Shown one piece after another: positions 45,740-55,999 of a stretch of DNA of 64,000 nucleotides. Numbering within the stretch: the stretch's first letter is position 1; every line of letters starts with the position of its first letter. The DNA is from Cryptocoryne crispatula var. balansae (Eukaryota; Streptophyta; Magnoliopsida; Alismatales; Araceae), in contig CM069923.1 in NCBI GenBank assembly GCA_036172225.1, positions 39,909,467 to 39,973,466 on the forward strand, read 5' to 3'. The position numbers and the translations under genes were made by a program. The notes beneath the pieces are model-generated. The model had not been told where the DNA came from. It was given only the letters and a program-made list of their open reading frames with translations, and did not search any database.

Positions 45740-46201
45740 TCAGTTGATCTCAACCTCGACAAGGTGATGCTGCTCTGTCGTCAGCTCAAGTAGTAACTCT
45801 ATAAGCCGCTCAGTCAGCTTGGCCTCGAGAGTTCTGTATGACTTGACATCTATGGCGTACTGTTGCTTATACTCTGCAGCTAGCTCTAGACTAACCTCAT
45901 AGATCACCTCGATAAGCGTGTCAGGCTGCTTCTCGATAGTTGTTAGCCACTGGACAAAAGTATTGCTGATGCAAATCAGCTCTCTTAGTGCTTTGTACTT
46001 CTTAGGCTGCAGTGTAAGCTTTCGAGCAAAAGTGTCCAAATCTGCATGCCAATCAACTAACCATTCAGAACCCAAGATGAGATAGTACCTGTAAGGAACT
46101 ATCGCGCACCAAGCGTTATCCACATATTGCACTGTCCATGGTCTAAGTCGGCATCTGACAATACTAGCAAACTGGATGTAAGCTCGGCCATCCTCGACCA
46201 C
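45740..46201 (-). CDS. Retropepsin-like fragment of the antisense LTR element
   Basis: A 153-codon open frame, the only one in the internal region. PYRYYLILGSEWLVDWHADL then DTFARKLTL resembles the ..YDVILGMDWL..H.A.ID....V.F end of gypsy-type gag-associated proteases. The rest is rich in Glu, Leu and Thr and unrecognised. No D[ST]G catalytic triad is visible in the frame, so if it was a protease it is truncated. It reads in the same direction as the primer site predicts. It might instead be a gag-like protein of a non-autonomous element. Confidence 0.4.
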   Translation of the reverse strand: MVEDGRAYIQFASIVRCRLRPWTVQYVDNAWCAIVPYRYYLILGSEWLVDWHADLDTFARKLTLQPKKYKALRELICISNTFVQWLTTIEKQPDTLIEVIYEVSLELAAEYKQQYAIDVKSYRTLEAKLTERLIELLLELTTEQHHLVEVEIN

Positions 46202-46368
46202 CTGATATTCTGGAGCAATGAACTAAAAGGAAACTGTGAGATGACACTACCTGATGAGCTGAATAAAATGTCATGATGTGCACCTCCAACTGTAATGTGA
46301 TGTCAAAGCTAAAGTGTCAATGTTCTACGTAATGTAAGGACCCCGACTCGTGAAAACAAGTTGGCACC

Positions 46369-46381
46369 GGCTCTAATATCA
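46369..46381 (-). other. Primer binding site of the antisense LTR element
   Basis: On the minus strand TGATATTAGAGCC follows the 5' LTR end (GCATCA) after 3 bases; 9 of 11 match the tRNA-iMet site TGGTATCAGAG. The same two changes occur in the primer site at 2209. Confidence 0.6.
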
Positions 46382-46726
46382 AATTGATGCGAGACAAGGA
46401 GGGTGATGCCATCTAGATGTGCCAAACTGGATCCACAAGACTGGCTGCGGTGGATCAAATTGGACCCCAAGCAGGTCACCGAACCGAACTTGAAATGGGA
46501 TGAACTGGTCAAATGGGCGTTGAATTGGCCCCAAACCACAGTGGACCACATCGAACAGGACGGGAAATCGTTGAACCGTGCTGAAAATCTAGTGAACTAG
46601 GCCCAAAAGTCATTGAACTGGCTTCAAACAGCTGTGAATTGGTCTTAAAGTCCTTGAACTGGGGTCAAACTAGCTTGAACCGGTCCTAAAATGGCTCGAA
46701 CCAGCCTGAACCAGCTTGAACTGGAC

Positions 46727-49700
46727 CATTGATTGCAGAATCGGCGGAATCGGTCCGATTCCGACCGATTCCGGAATCGGATCGGTGGATTCCCGGCGGA
46801 AGGACCGATTCCGGGAAGAATTCCTCGGAATCGGTCTGAATCGCCTGGAATCGGTCGGAATCGATCCGATTCCAACCGATTCCATGTGGAATCGGTCGAT
46901 CCGACCGATTCTTCGAAGGGGGGCGACTCGGCCTCGGCTCGATTCCCCTACTCACTCGGGACCGGAATCGAACCGATTCCGCCTAAAAGGGCCGGAATCG
47001 ACCCCAGTAGCCTCGGCCGATCCCGCGGCGGAAGGAGAGCCTTGCAGCGATTCCGGCGCGATTCCGGCGATTCCGGCCTGGGTTCCGCCGATCCCCCGTC
47101 GATTCCGGCCGATTCCGTTGATCCAGGGTCGATTCCGGCCCGATTCCACCGATTCCGGCGATTCCAGGGGCGATTCCGGCGATTCCAAGCTCGTTCTTCA
47201 AAGGATTCCGCCAATTCAAGCTCGGATCGGCATCGAATCAACCTCTTCTTCGATCTTTGTAAGGTTTTTGGTAAGATTTCTTCGCCAAAACTTCGTACGT
47301 CCATTCTTACGCGTTTCCGACGAGCTTGAGTGTCGTTAAATTTTACGATTTCTGTCCGAACAAGTTCGTTTAAGTTTTGAAGTATCGGACATATGTCCAT
47401 TTTGCGACGGGAAAAATTCGGATATCCCGTACGCCTATTTTTACACGTTTCTCGACGACTCCGAGTAGAGTTAAATCGTGGGTGATTTGTGATCGAATAA
47501 CTCCGCTCAAGTTGTTCGAACATCGATTGGATGTTCTTCGTACGGGAAAATTTCGGATACCCCGTACATTGATTTCCCAAAATACGTAACCCTTTAAACA
47601 TACCGAATGGTGTGTTTCTTGGGTTGCTCTGCTACCCGAAGCTGCGTCTAAAACAATTTGTATGTTATCTAATCATTTTTAGTGCATTGTTTACAATTTT
47701 GCAGAGATTTAAGCAATGGCCGATCAAGGTGACGCAAGACCGCACGTGCTTCCGACGTGGGTTGGGAACACGGGCATATGGTAGACCTAGTCGGGGAAGA
47801 GGGTACGGCAAGTGGTGCGAAGGAGATGAACGGGGGTGTTCCTAGCTGAAAACAACATATTGCCGGAACGAGGTGGAAATGTAAAAAAATGCGACAAGGT
47901 GCCGAGGGAGAAGAGTGACGAGACGAGAGGATACACGCACGAGGTAGAGCCTCTCAACGGGTCGTTCGGATCGAGCGAGGGAGGAGGTTGCGGTGACGAG
48001 CTACTCGAGAGGAGGAGGGACCGCGATTCGCCTACCTCCAAAGTGAAAGGCAAGGCGAGGGGAGCAGCCTCACCGTGAGCCGAGAGCGAGGACGAGTCCG
48101 CGGACTCCGAGCTTAGACGTGCTAGGCACGCTAGCAAGCGTGCATTTCCGTCGAGGAGGAGGACAAGAGGAGGGAGCAGGAGGGTCGGGTCCCGTAGTTG
48201 ACCCGACTTTGGGCCGATCAAAGCATCGGCTCGCCACACTCGGGACCGAGAGCCCGACCCCGGGAGACAGGGGAGCCATACCCGCCGTTCCACTCCTACC
48301 AAAGACTCGATTTACACCGAGCGACGAATATTTATTTAGAAACAGAGTGCGGGCGTGGGGATAAAGCGAGGCAATGAAAGGTGAAGGAAGGCTACGGGGA
48401 ACCGCAAAGAGAGCCGTTCGCCACATCGTCAAATGGTTTTTACACGCAGTATCACTTTTTAAATTAAATTTGACATTATGCTCGTTTTATTTACTAAAAC
48501 TTAATTTTACCCCGATCCCATTTTTTTTTAACTCGATGTAGGCATCCTGACACGTGACCACCGGCCCCTACTTCCGGACGATGGTGGATGCCGTTGGCGC
48601 AGGGCCGGGACCGGTTTGCAAGCCCGGCGGAGACACGTATACGGCGCCGGCCTCGGACGAGGAGGTCCAGGAGTCGAGGGAGTGGATCGATGGGTTCAAG
48701 TTGGTGTGGAAGGAGAGGGGTTGCACAATCACGTGCGATGGGTGGACGAGTATCACAAAGAGGAGTATGATAAACTTCTTGGTGTACCGTTCGAGGGGAC
48801 TACATTCTCAAGTCGGTAGATTTCGGGAAGATAAAAATGCCGACTTTATTTTTTCTCTCGATACGGATGGTGGAGGAGATGGGGGAGGAGAATGTGGTCT
48901 GTGTTGTCACCGACACCGAACCATCATATAAGGCGGTTGGGAGGAAGTTGATGGAGAAGAGGAAGCACATCTTCTGGGTGCCCTGTGCAGCACATTCCAT
49001 AGATCTCATATTTAGAGGATATAGGCAAGGAGGAGGGTGTATCCACACTTGTCGTGTGCGCGTACGATCACATCTTTTATTTATTCGCATCCCCGCTCGC
49101 TACATATCATGAGATCACACACGGAGGGCACGATCTTGTTAGGCCCGGTCCGACACGATTGCTACGAACTTCATTGCTCGAGAGTTTACACCGGCACAGT
49201 ACGCATTGGTGAGGTTCTACACAACCAGGAGTATTACAACTATATGGTGGACAGCACGTATGACAAGAAAGAGTTGGAGATTCTCGTCGTCGTGTCCGAG
49301 AAGCAGAATCACCGACAAGAGGTTTTGGGAGAGGATTGCCTAATACTGGCAATCATTGAGCCACCCCAGTAGTTGTGCCCCGAGGTTGCGCAGACTCGTG
49401 CACGGGTGACCGATGGGCACATTGTGCATGCTACGGACCGGCAAAGCTGAAAATTAAAGAAAAAAATCCCGCAGGTTACAAAAGTGGTGGAAGATCATCG
49501 ATGACCGATGGGACAAGACCTGCACCACGATGTCCACGTGCAGGTAACTTGGTTAAAAAATTATTTTCATTTGTATAATTGTTTTATATGCACAGTTGTT
49601 AACTAATAAAATCTTGCAGGGATATTTTTCAACCCCGCATCCAATATGGAGGACAAAGGTGGTGAACGACAAACGAGGTGATGCGGGGTACACTTGGCAT

Positions 49701-51463
49701 TATCCAAATGTCGTGCCGATCTCACAGACATGATGTAGGCCGAGATAGAAGTAAGTTGCAGTTCATTAAATACATTGACTAGCATTACCAGCAACTAATT
49801 TTTTTTTTAAATGTTTCGGATGCGTATACGTTAAGAGGGTCGGTGTATACTCGCATGCCGACTGAAATATTCGCCGACAAAGTGTCACCCGGTATAAGTA
49901 ATAGTTTGACGAGGAATTTCTTTTCTTTTCATATAAGTTATGGTTTAGACGGGCTAATTGTTTTCCTTTCTCTCGTGTTTTTCTTGGCAGTGCCGAGTGG
50001 TGGGTTCAGGTGAACACCGTGAGTGGATGGAATCCACTTGCGGCCATCGGTATCGGGATGCGAGTTGAGCACCAGCTCCTCCCATGCGAGAGGAACGGAG
50101 TACATTCAACTCGACGATACATACCAAAAGGAGGAACAAAGGCTGACCTCGGACCGGCCGAGAAGTCGGGTCTTCATTATAACGTAGGCCGCGCATAAAG
50201 AACATCGGGGATCGGCAGAAGACCGGCGATGAGCGATTTGCACGGTTCGCGAGTGGCCCGTACGAGCAGCAGGCATTCCTCCGCCACACCACCACCCGAG
50301 GAGGTGGACACGTGGACAGATTTTCCGGGAGGAGCATGCACTTGCCTCCCGGATGAGGAGAGGGAAGCCGGGGATCATGCAAGCGAGTTTGATCCCGATG
50401 ACCGCGTACGGCGAGAAGGAGAGTTGGATGGTGTTGAAGCCGAGGAGGATGCTCACCTCCACCTCCATCTACTTCTCGTGCTCGCACAGGGTCTTCTTCT
50501 CGCCCGGCATGGAGCGGGGCCCACTCGCAGCTTAGTCCCAGCCTCGGCCCAGCCTGGCCCGAACACTCGCTACCTACCATTCGGGCATCGGGAGAACGAA
50601 CAAAGGTGACCGCACGGAAAATGGGAGGATTTGCAAAGTTGAAAAAAACTTTGGGGTTCCGGGACTTTCTCAAGGCGAGAGATGGCCGAAGAGGTAAAGA
50701 GAGAAGGAAGTTAGAGGTCGAGGCGTCTGTCACCCCGGATGACAAGACGTTGTGCTCCTTCTCACCGCTCGTGTGATGATGACGAGGAGTGTATACCGCC
50801 GACGCGGCCATCGTCAGGCCACCGAGTCACCTCGATTCACGGTTTCCAAAGCCGTTTTACACGCCGGATGAGCGTACACCGCATTCGTATATTATGGAGC
50901 CACGCATCCGCATTTAGCCGAGGTTGACCGGCGGTGATTACACCACCGCCCACCATCCTCTCGCTTACGTCCCGAAGTCCGCCGGTCCGATCCATACGAC
51001 CTTGATGGCATGGCATCGGCATTATTTTCATACGGATACGGTCCCGGACAAGATACAAGACCGAGCACGAGGGAGGAGCGTCACGAGCGGCCAGGAGAGG
51101 AGGAAGATCCATATCTATATCCTAGACATTTGGTAGTAGATTGATATGATGTAATTTTTTTTTTTGATGATGTATCAACTCTTCGATTTTTGAATCAATG
51201 AAATTGGAATATGTACTTAACTTCAAGTCTTCAAGTGTTCAATTGGTGTTCATTAGTATTTGTATGATGTGGTCTTGTGGATATCATGCATTGGTTATTT
51301 TTTAAAATGTTTCTAACTCATTTCCTATTTTTTAAAAATTTTTTCTGAATTTTTTGAATTTTTTGACGAAAAAAAATCAAAAAAAAAAAACGATTCCGGA
51401 CCGATCCGGAATCGATTCCCTTCCCAGGAATCGGCCGATTCCTGGAATCGGAATCGGTCCATG
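46727..51463 (+). mobile_element. 4.7-kb hAT transposon relic with GGAATCGG subterminal arrays
   Basis: Starts near CATTGATTGCAGAATCGGCG and ends near GGAATCGGAATCGGTCCATG. Left subterminal zone (46738-47230) is about 0.5 kb of GGAATCGG, CCGATTCC and GATTCCGGCGATTCC words; the right zone (51390-51460) is shorter with the same words complementary. Between them are broken transposase frames on the + strand. Compared with the other LTR, about 15 bp of host sequence at the insertion point are missing and no clean 8-bp duplication remains, so the outer bases are approximate. Large GC-rich frames in the left zone are repeat artefacts. Confidence 0.85.
47716..51136 (+). pseudogene. hAT transposase pseudogene (BED / DUF659 / dimerisation order)
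   Basis: From ATGGCCGATCAAGG (47716) several broken frames follow the family order. First comes an N-terminal BED-like region with RGRGYGKWCEGDE and NVKKCDKVP-like words (47800-47905). The DUF659 core at 48554-48800 reads YFRTMVDAVGAGPG, KERGCTITCDGWTSITKRSM and INFLVYRSRG. It continues after a frame change at 48867 with MVEEMGEENVVCVVTDTEPS and LMEKRKHIFWVPCAAHSIDL. Weaker pieces follow (HTRRRNK, VDSTYDKKELE, EWWVQVN) and an acidic or basic tail to 51136. The usual GCERNWS motif is not readable. It has many frameshifts but striking retention of CpG-rich codons. It is dead, yet gives the coding capacity of the hAT lineage here. Confidence 0.82.
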
Positions 51464-52671
51464 CGAGCAAACTGGAAGGGGTCGTGGCGAGTTGACGAGG
51501 AGGCAAACCCCCAAAGGGGGGTTGTGGCGGCGTGCAGCGCGCAGGAGGGAGATCTTAAAGGGGGGGGGTGTTGTGGCCATGTGGGGGCAGTGCTGCGTGA
51601 CTGAACTTGGGGGGGGGGGGGGGGGGTGGCACCTTGTTGCTGGTCCCGATCGAGGGGGGGAGCCCCGTGGCACCTTGTTGCTGGTCCCGATCGAGGGGGG
51701 GGAGCCACGTGGGGCTCGTGGTAGCTTCTCGGTGCCCCTGATGGTTGAAAGGGGTACACAGCTCCTGCCCAACGAGTCTTCTTCGTCCCGACGAATTTGG
51801 TGATCACGGGAGGTGAAATAGGGCGATGACGTTTGCCAATGGTGCAAATGCCCTCGTGCAAGGGGGAGGGACCGGATGGTCTTCCTTGACGTCTTTAACA
51901 CTCCTCCACCTTGCCCTTCCTCTTCTTCTTCGTCGTTAGTCTGTCGGAAGGGGGTAGTAAACGGGGAGGGGGATGGAGACGACAACAAAAGGGGTGTTAT
52001 AGAGAGGTTGTGTTACAAAGAGGCTGCAGTGGGCCGAAAGAGGCGAGGAGGAGAGGGAGGCAGTGTGGCATGCCGTCGGGATGGAGGAAAGGGGGTGTTT
52101 AGGGCAGGGGGTGGTGCGTTCATGGGAGGGCACCAGAGGGGGGTGTTCCGTAGGGGTGAGAGGAGGGTGTGGGGTGGGACGAAGAGTCCAGACAGACTTG
52201 AGGGAGGGTCTATAGTGGGTGTCGGAACTTATTGGGAGTAAGGGGAAAATCGAACGGGAAGGGAGAAGGGGCATCAGACCTAGCTCCGAAGGTGGGGAAG
52301 GAGCACCGGAAGGGGGGGAGAAGACCAGGAACACCCGGTGGTGGGAAGCAAATGTTGACAAGAGAGGAGAGCAAACCGAAAGCAGGAGGGGAGGAGGGAA
52401 CGAGAGAGAGGGGGACCCCTTTTCTTTCTTCTTAAACCATCTCTCTATCTTCTATTGACATTGGGGCTCTATATATAAAGCTTGACATAATTACATATGT
52501 CCTTTAAATGACTAAAATGAAAATGACTTAAAGGACTCTAAATATCAAAAAAATACATAAAAAGTAAACCTAAAACTACTTAATACAAGAAATAAATGTG
52601 CGGTCTCCTCCATACCCGGACGATGCCATCTCCAAACAATCGGTCAATCTAGTCCGTACCGGTCCCCATCA

Positions 52672-53063
52672 TGTCATGATGGAAAACGAAAGCAACATGA
52701 AATGAAGTGTGAAAGAGGTGAGAAAATATGCTTTAAATTTTAATGACAAGCAAGAAACAAACTAATCATTGAATTTTGTAACATTTAGTACCTATTGTAT
52801 ATATGATTTTTTTCTAATGGACTGTCTTGTTTTAAGACTTTGAATTCTTTGTATCGATCTCAGAAAAAGATTTCATTAGTATGAAGTGCTATAAGATCAG
52901 TCCAGCCAGTCTCTCAAAATCTGCCTTGATTTGACCTTTTGAATTTTTAAAAGTTACAGACCAAGGGGCTAGAAGGCATTTCTTCGACTTGGTAAAAGTT
53001 AAATTTAAAAATTGAAGTTCTCAGAAAATATAAAATCAGTAGACACATGCAGTATTGTAAGCT
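52672..53063. other. Intron sequence, nothing recognised
   Basis: AT-rich intron between the LTR element and the first of three clustered MITEs. Confidence 0.45.
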
Positions 53064-53071
53064 GTTTTAAC

Positions 53072-53301
53072 CATGGTGTGCGTGGTCGGCGACCCAGTTG
53101 GCCGGGTCGGCCGACCCGGCCGGTTTTTGGGCCGACCAACCCCAACTTGGCTCCGCGACCCCGACCCGGTTAATATGTTTAAATAAATTTATTATTATTA
53201 TTTTTTCCGACCCCGGCCCGACCCGGGTCGCGACCCCAACCGACTTGGGTCGATTTTAGGCCCGACCGATCCGGTCCCGACCCCCGACCCCGCCTTCCTT
53301 A
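53072..53301. mobile_element. hAT-type MITE, GGTCGGG subfamily, 230 bp
   Basis: Starts CATGGTGTGCGTGGTCGGCG, ends CCCCGCCTTCCTTA, flanked by the perfect duplication GTTTTAAC (53064-53071 and 53302-53309). Ends rich in GGGTCGGCCGACCC, GGGTCGCGACCC, CCCGACCCC; a short AT core. Same orientation as 31681-32448. Confidence 0.93.
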
Positions 53302-53319
53302 GTTTTAACAAGTTCTAAC

Positions 53320-53831
53320 CAAGGTGCGTAGGATCGGGGGTCAAGATAGGGTCACCCCTACCAAATCTGACCATGTTCGAACCTAGATCGGACAAGATTA
53401 GATCCAGTTAAAAAATAATTTATTATTTAAAAATTTTAAAATATATTAAAAGTAATAATTGTTATTATACATAAAGGGAATTATTTAAATAATTAAAATA
53501 TGCTTTTAGATATTTGTATAACTAATATATTATAAAATAATAAATAATTATGTACAAAATTGAAATGCTTTAGGGGGAAAGCTCCGGCAAGGGCATTTCT
53601 ACTTCTCGCCCACACAAAGTGCGAAAGGGGGCTCCGCGCATGTTTTTTTGGGGTTGCGAGAGTGGGTTGGCGACCCAGTCCGGCGGGGTCCTGACCAGGT
53701 CGCCAGGTCGTGTGACCTGGCCCAGGGTCTGAAGGGGTCAGGGACCTGGGGTTAGGACCAGGCTGATCGGCCAAAAAATTGACCGGGGTCATGCCCATGT
53801 CGCAACCCAGGTTCCAACCCGGCATTCCATA
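53320..53831. mobile_element. hAT-type MITE, GGTCGGG subfamily (diverged), 512 bp
   Basis: Starts CAAGGTGCGTAGGATCGGGG, ends CCCGGCATTCCATA, flanked by GTTCTAAC (53312-53319) and GTTCTGAC (53832-53839), 7 of 8. Right zone: GGCGACCCAGTCC, CAGGTCGCCAGGTCGTGTG. Core AT-rich (53400-53570). It lies only 18 bp from the previous element. Confidence 0.82.
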
Positions 53832-53983
53832 GTTCTGACCATTATTCTTCAATACACGTCATAGTGCCAAGATGAGCTGAGCTAGAGTTGAAGTCACTTT
53901 TCGAACTGTTAATGTAGTTAGTTTTATTCAAGTAACCCATGAATGTACTCTAGTTTGGAATCATCTAAGTTGCCAGTTCTAAG

Positions 53984-54183
53984 CAAGGAAGGTGAGGTCA
54001 GGAGTCGGGACCGGGTCGGTATGGCCCCAAACCGACCCGGGTCGGGACGGAGTCAGCCGGGGTGGCCAAAAATAATAATAAAATATTAATTATGGGGTCG
54101 GGGTCTTGGGGTCGGGGTCCGGGTTGGTCGGTCCCAAAATCGACCGGGTCGGGGCGGGGTCGCGACCCGGGTCGCGAACCATG
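53984..54183. mobile_element. hAT-type MITE, GGTCGGG subfamily, inverted, 200 bp
   Basis: Starts CAAGGAAGGTGAGGTCAGGA, ends GGTCGCGAACCATG, flanked by the perfect duplication GTTCTAAG (53976-53983 and 54184-54191). Close homologue of the copy at 61573-61756: both share 'ccaaaaataataataaaatattaatt' as core. Confidence 0.93.
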
Positions 54184-54191
54184 GTTCTAAG

Positions 54192-54449
54192 GATGTGGTT
54201 TGTCTAATCTAAAGATATATCAAACTTTATCTGACCTGGTTGCACAGAAATTTCAACTTTTTGAAAGCAAATCTTTCATGTCATTAACAATGTTTATGCA
54301 TAATGCCTTTGTATTTGCATTATTAATTTACTTGATTGGTGATAGATATCATTCCTAAAGGTATTTGCCTCATCAATTTCTCTTCGTCTGGCCTAAGCTT
54401 GAATACACCGTCTGTATATTTAATTTGTTTTCATGCTTTTTGATGTCAG
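54192..54449. other. Intron before exon w12, nothing recognised
   Basis: T-rich sequence with the polypyrimidine stretch of the acceptor. Confidence 0.5.
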
Positions 54450-54631
54450 GTAACATTGTTGCCGTTTTGCATTCCTTGTTTAGCAATCTTCCACATGAGT
54501 GGCTGGAAACAACTCACACAATCGTGAAGAATCTTCGTCCAATTTCTTCAATAGCGATGTTAAGAATTTCTTTTCGTATACTGGGCCCAGTTCTTCCTCG
54601 GCTGAGTTCCGCTCGTCCCTTATTCTTAAAG
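54450..54631 (+). CDS. MED23: MED23 exon w12 (60 codons)
   Basis: The acceptor is tgatgtcag and the donor is TTCTTAAAG before gtattt. After the split Gly it reads NIVAVLHSLFSNLPHEWLET then HTIVKNLRPISSIAMLRISF and RILGPVLPRLSSARPLFLK. It matches GNIVALLHAFFSNLPQEWLD and RIMGPLLPRL of Arabidopsis. It follows the longest intron in the window (11.6 kb), most of it a nested LTR element. Confidence 0.95.
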
Positions 54632-55029
54632 GTATTTTGCATGTTGTTACCTTTTGTACTTGTCAACACCCCTTATTGTCATTTAAGCTGCAAGATAAAT
54701 ATACGTAATTTTTTGTTCTTATTTGAATTAGAGAATCACCGTTGGCTGATTAAGCATAGCATCAATGAATCAGATCATATCATGATGATACCAGTTAGCT
54801 TATTTTTAGTGTACTCATGACTTGCCTAGTCTAGTTCGATAGTCCTTCTAAAGATGGAGAGAGAAAGAGGTGGTGGGTGGGGAACTGAGATAGGGAAAGG
54901 GGTGAAGAGGACTCAAGAAAAAATGATAGAAAAACTTTGAGAGACATTTCAGTTCACCATTTGATGGGAGGGGCATGTTATAATAACTCGTCTAGTTGAT
55001 TGACGGCCCTGAACTGGTAGTAACTTGGT
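54632..55029. other. Intron after exon w12, nothing recognised
   Basis: No element ends; a purine-rich stretch (gagagaaagaggtggtggg) at about 54855. Confidence 0.4.
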
Positions 55030-55196
55030 ACTTGCTTGACACCTGAGTGCCAGAGCGGTCTTCTTAGGGGCATTTTGACACTTAAAGCGAGCACTTTGGG
55101 TGCCTAATTGAGGCTCAACATAGAAGCCCATCACTTTGGGCTTCATCAGACACCTTACACTTGAGTGATGCTTAAACATCCGCTTTGACAACTATG
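55030..55196. mobile_element. Decayed GGTGCC-type hAT MITE remnant
   Basis: CTTGACACCTGAGTGCC at the left and CGCTTTGACAACTATG at the right form an imperfect inverted pair; the right end matches the CTTGACAACTATG terminus of 15224-16015. Internal CACTTTGGGTGCC / GCCCATCACTTTGGGC words. No target duplication. Confidence 0.5.
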
Positions 55197-55595
55197 CATG
55201 TTGTTGGATCGTATTGTTCGTCTGATTGATCTATTGCAGTCCATTTATATACCTTGTTTAATATGTTTTGCATAGGGGGGTCTCCTATGTTATAATTCTG
55301 ACTTCAAGAGATTGAAAAGGTGAATGACAAGTCTAAAATGCCAGAACAGAATTGCTTTGACGTGACTCTAGGTACTCATAAAATGATTATATGCTACATG
55401 TCCAGGATCAGATGGTATAATTCAGAATTGCTTTGACTTGACTGAACTCGTAAAATGATTATATGCTACATCTCCAGGATCAGATGGTATAATTGTCCTG
55501 TTTGTCTGTTCCACATCCAATGTCACTCATTTGTTTCATCCTTGGGTAGTGAATGATACAATGAATTGGGAAAAAGTGGCAAAGCAATTTAAACT
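55197..55595. other. Intron sequence with a short duplicated segment
   Basis: AAAATGATTATATGCTACATGTCCAGGATCAGATGGTATAATT and its neighbours occur twice (about 55380-55425 and 55453-55495), a local ~75-bp tandem duplication. Otherwise nothing recognised. Confidence 0.6.
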
Positions 55596-55765
55596 CTTAA
55601 TGAAGCTCAAGCTCAAGCTCAAACTCAAACTCAAACTCAAAGACTTAGTCCCAAATGATTGTGGTTGGTTATATGGATTCGTCTTTTCCATTCTATATGG
55701 TCCTCCGTTAGCTCTTCCCATATGCCTAGATCATCTAAATTATATTAGATTCGCCTACGCCAAGT
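55596..55765 (-). mobile_element. RTE-type LINE, short 3' fragment with (TTTGAG)n tail
   Basis: On the minus strand: a KLTW-like start, EMGRANGGPYRMEKTNPYN-like residues, then CCACAATCATTTGGGACTAA and a tail of about seven TTTGAG/CTTGAG units (55603-55640). RTE elements are known for short tandem-repeat 3' tails; this is the clearest one here. The same repeat is read as a Lys-Leu or Ser-Leu frame artefact. Confidence 0.75.
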
Positions 55766-55999
55766 TAACTTGGTTCTACCTATTCACTTATTTAGCATCA
55801 GCAACACCAAAGCCTCGACTTATCTGACTGGTGTTTCAAGAGGACGTTGCTTGATATGCCCAAATCAAGCTACTAATAGATAATATGTTCACAGGGGAGG
55901 AGAGAACATGAAGGGTCAAAGGCAAATGTGGGAACATGAAGACTAGAAGGCAAATGTAAGTGGTCATTAGTTTTGGAAGAAAAAAAGGGAGATTTTTCT

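Larger units (their letters stand above)
43752..52671 (-). mobile_element. Non-autonomous LTR retrotransposon, antisense, with nested inserts
   Basis: Two direct repeats bracket a short internal region: LTRs at 43752-45435 and 46385-52671 (about 1.55 kb without the nested hAT). On the minus strand the LTR reads TGATGGGGACYGGTACRGAC...GTATCA/GCATCA. The primer site TGATATTAGAGCC (rc of 46369-46381) adjoins the right LTR and a purine tract GAAGAAGAA (rc of 45436-45444) adjoins the left one, fixing the minus orientation. The internal region is only 0.95 kb, far too short for gag-pol, so it depended on a partner. No convincing 5-bp target duplication (GTTAT / GTCAT at best). Confidence 0.82.
46385..52671 (-). 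repeat. 5' LTR of the antisense retroelement, split by a hAT transposon
   Basis: LTR sequence at 46385-46726 and 51464-52671. It begins TGATGCGAGACAAGGAGGGT and ends GTCCCCATCA in + coordinates. The right part matches 44221-45435 of the other LTR, from 'gcgagcaaac' and 'gtcgtggcgag' onwards. Confidence 0.82.

Noticed and set aside
46645..47601. Overlapping frames of 200-217 codons rich in FRPIP/NRRNR/RNRSESD
   Set aside because: They are translations of the GGAATCGG/CCGATTCC subterminal array in all frames and have no start context or domain.
55603..55640. Short regularly repeated units suggesting a CRISPR-like or satellite array
   Set aside because: The 6-bp CTCAAG/CTCAAA units are the tandem-repeat tail of an RTE LINE; no spacers, and the DNA is eukaryotic.
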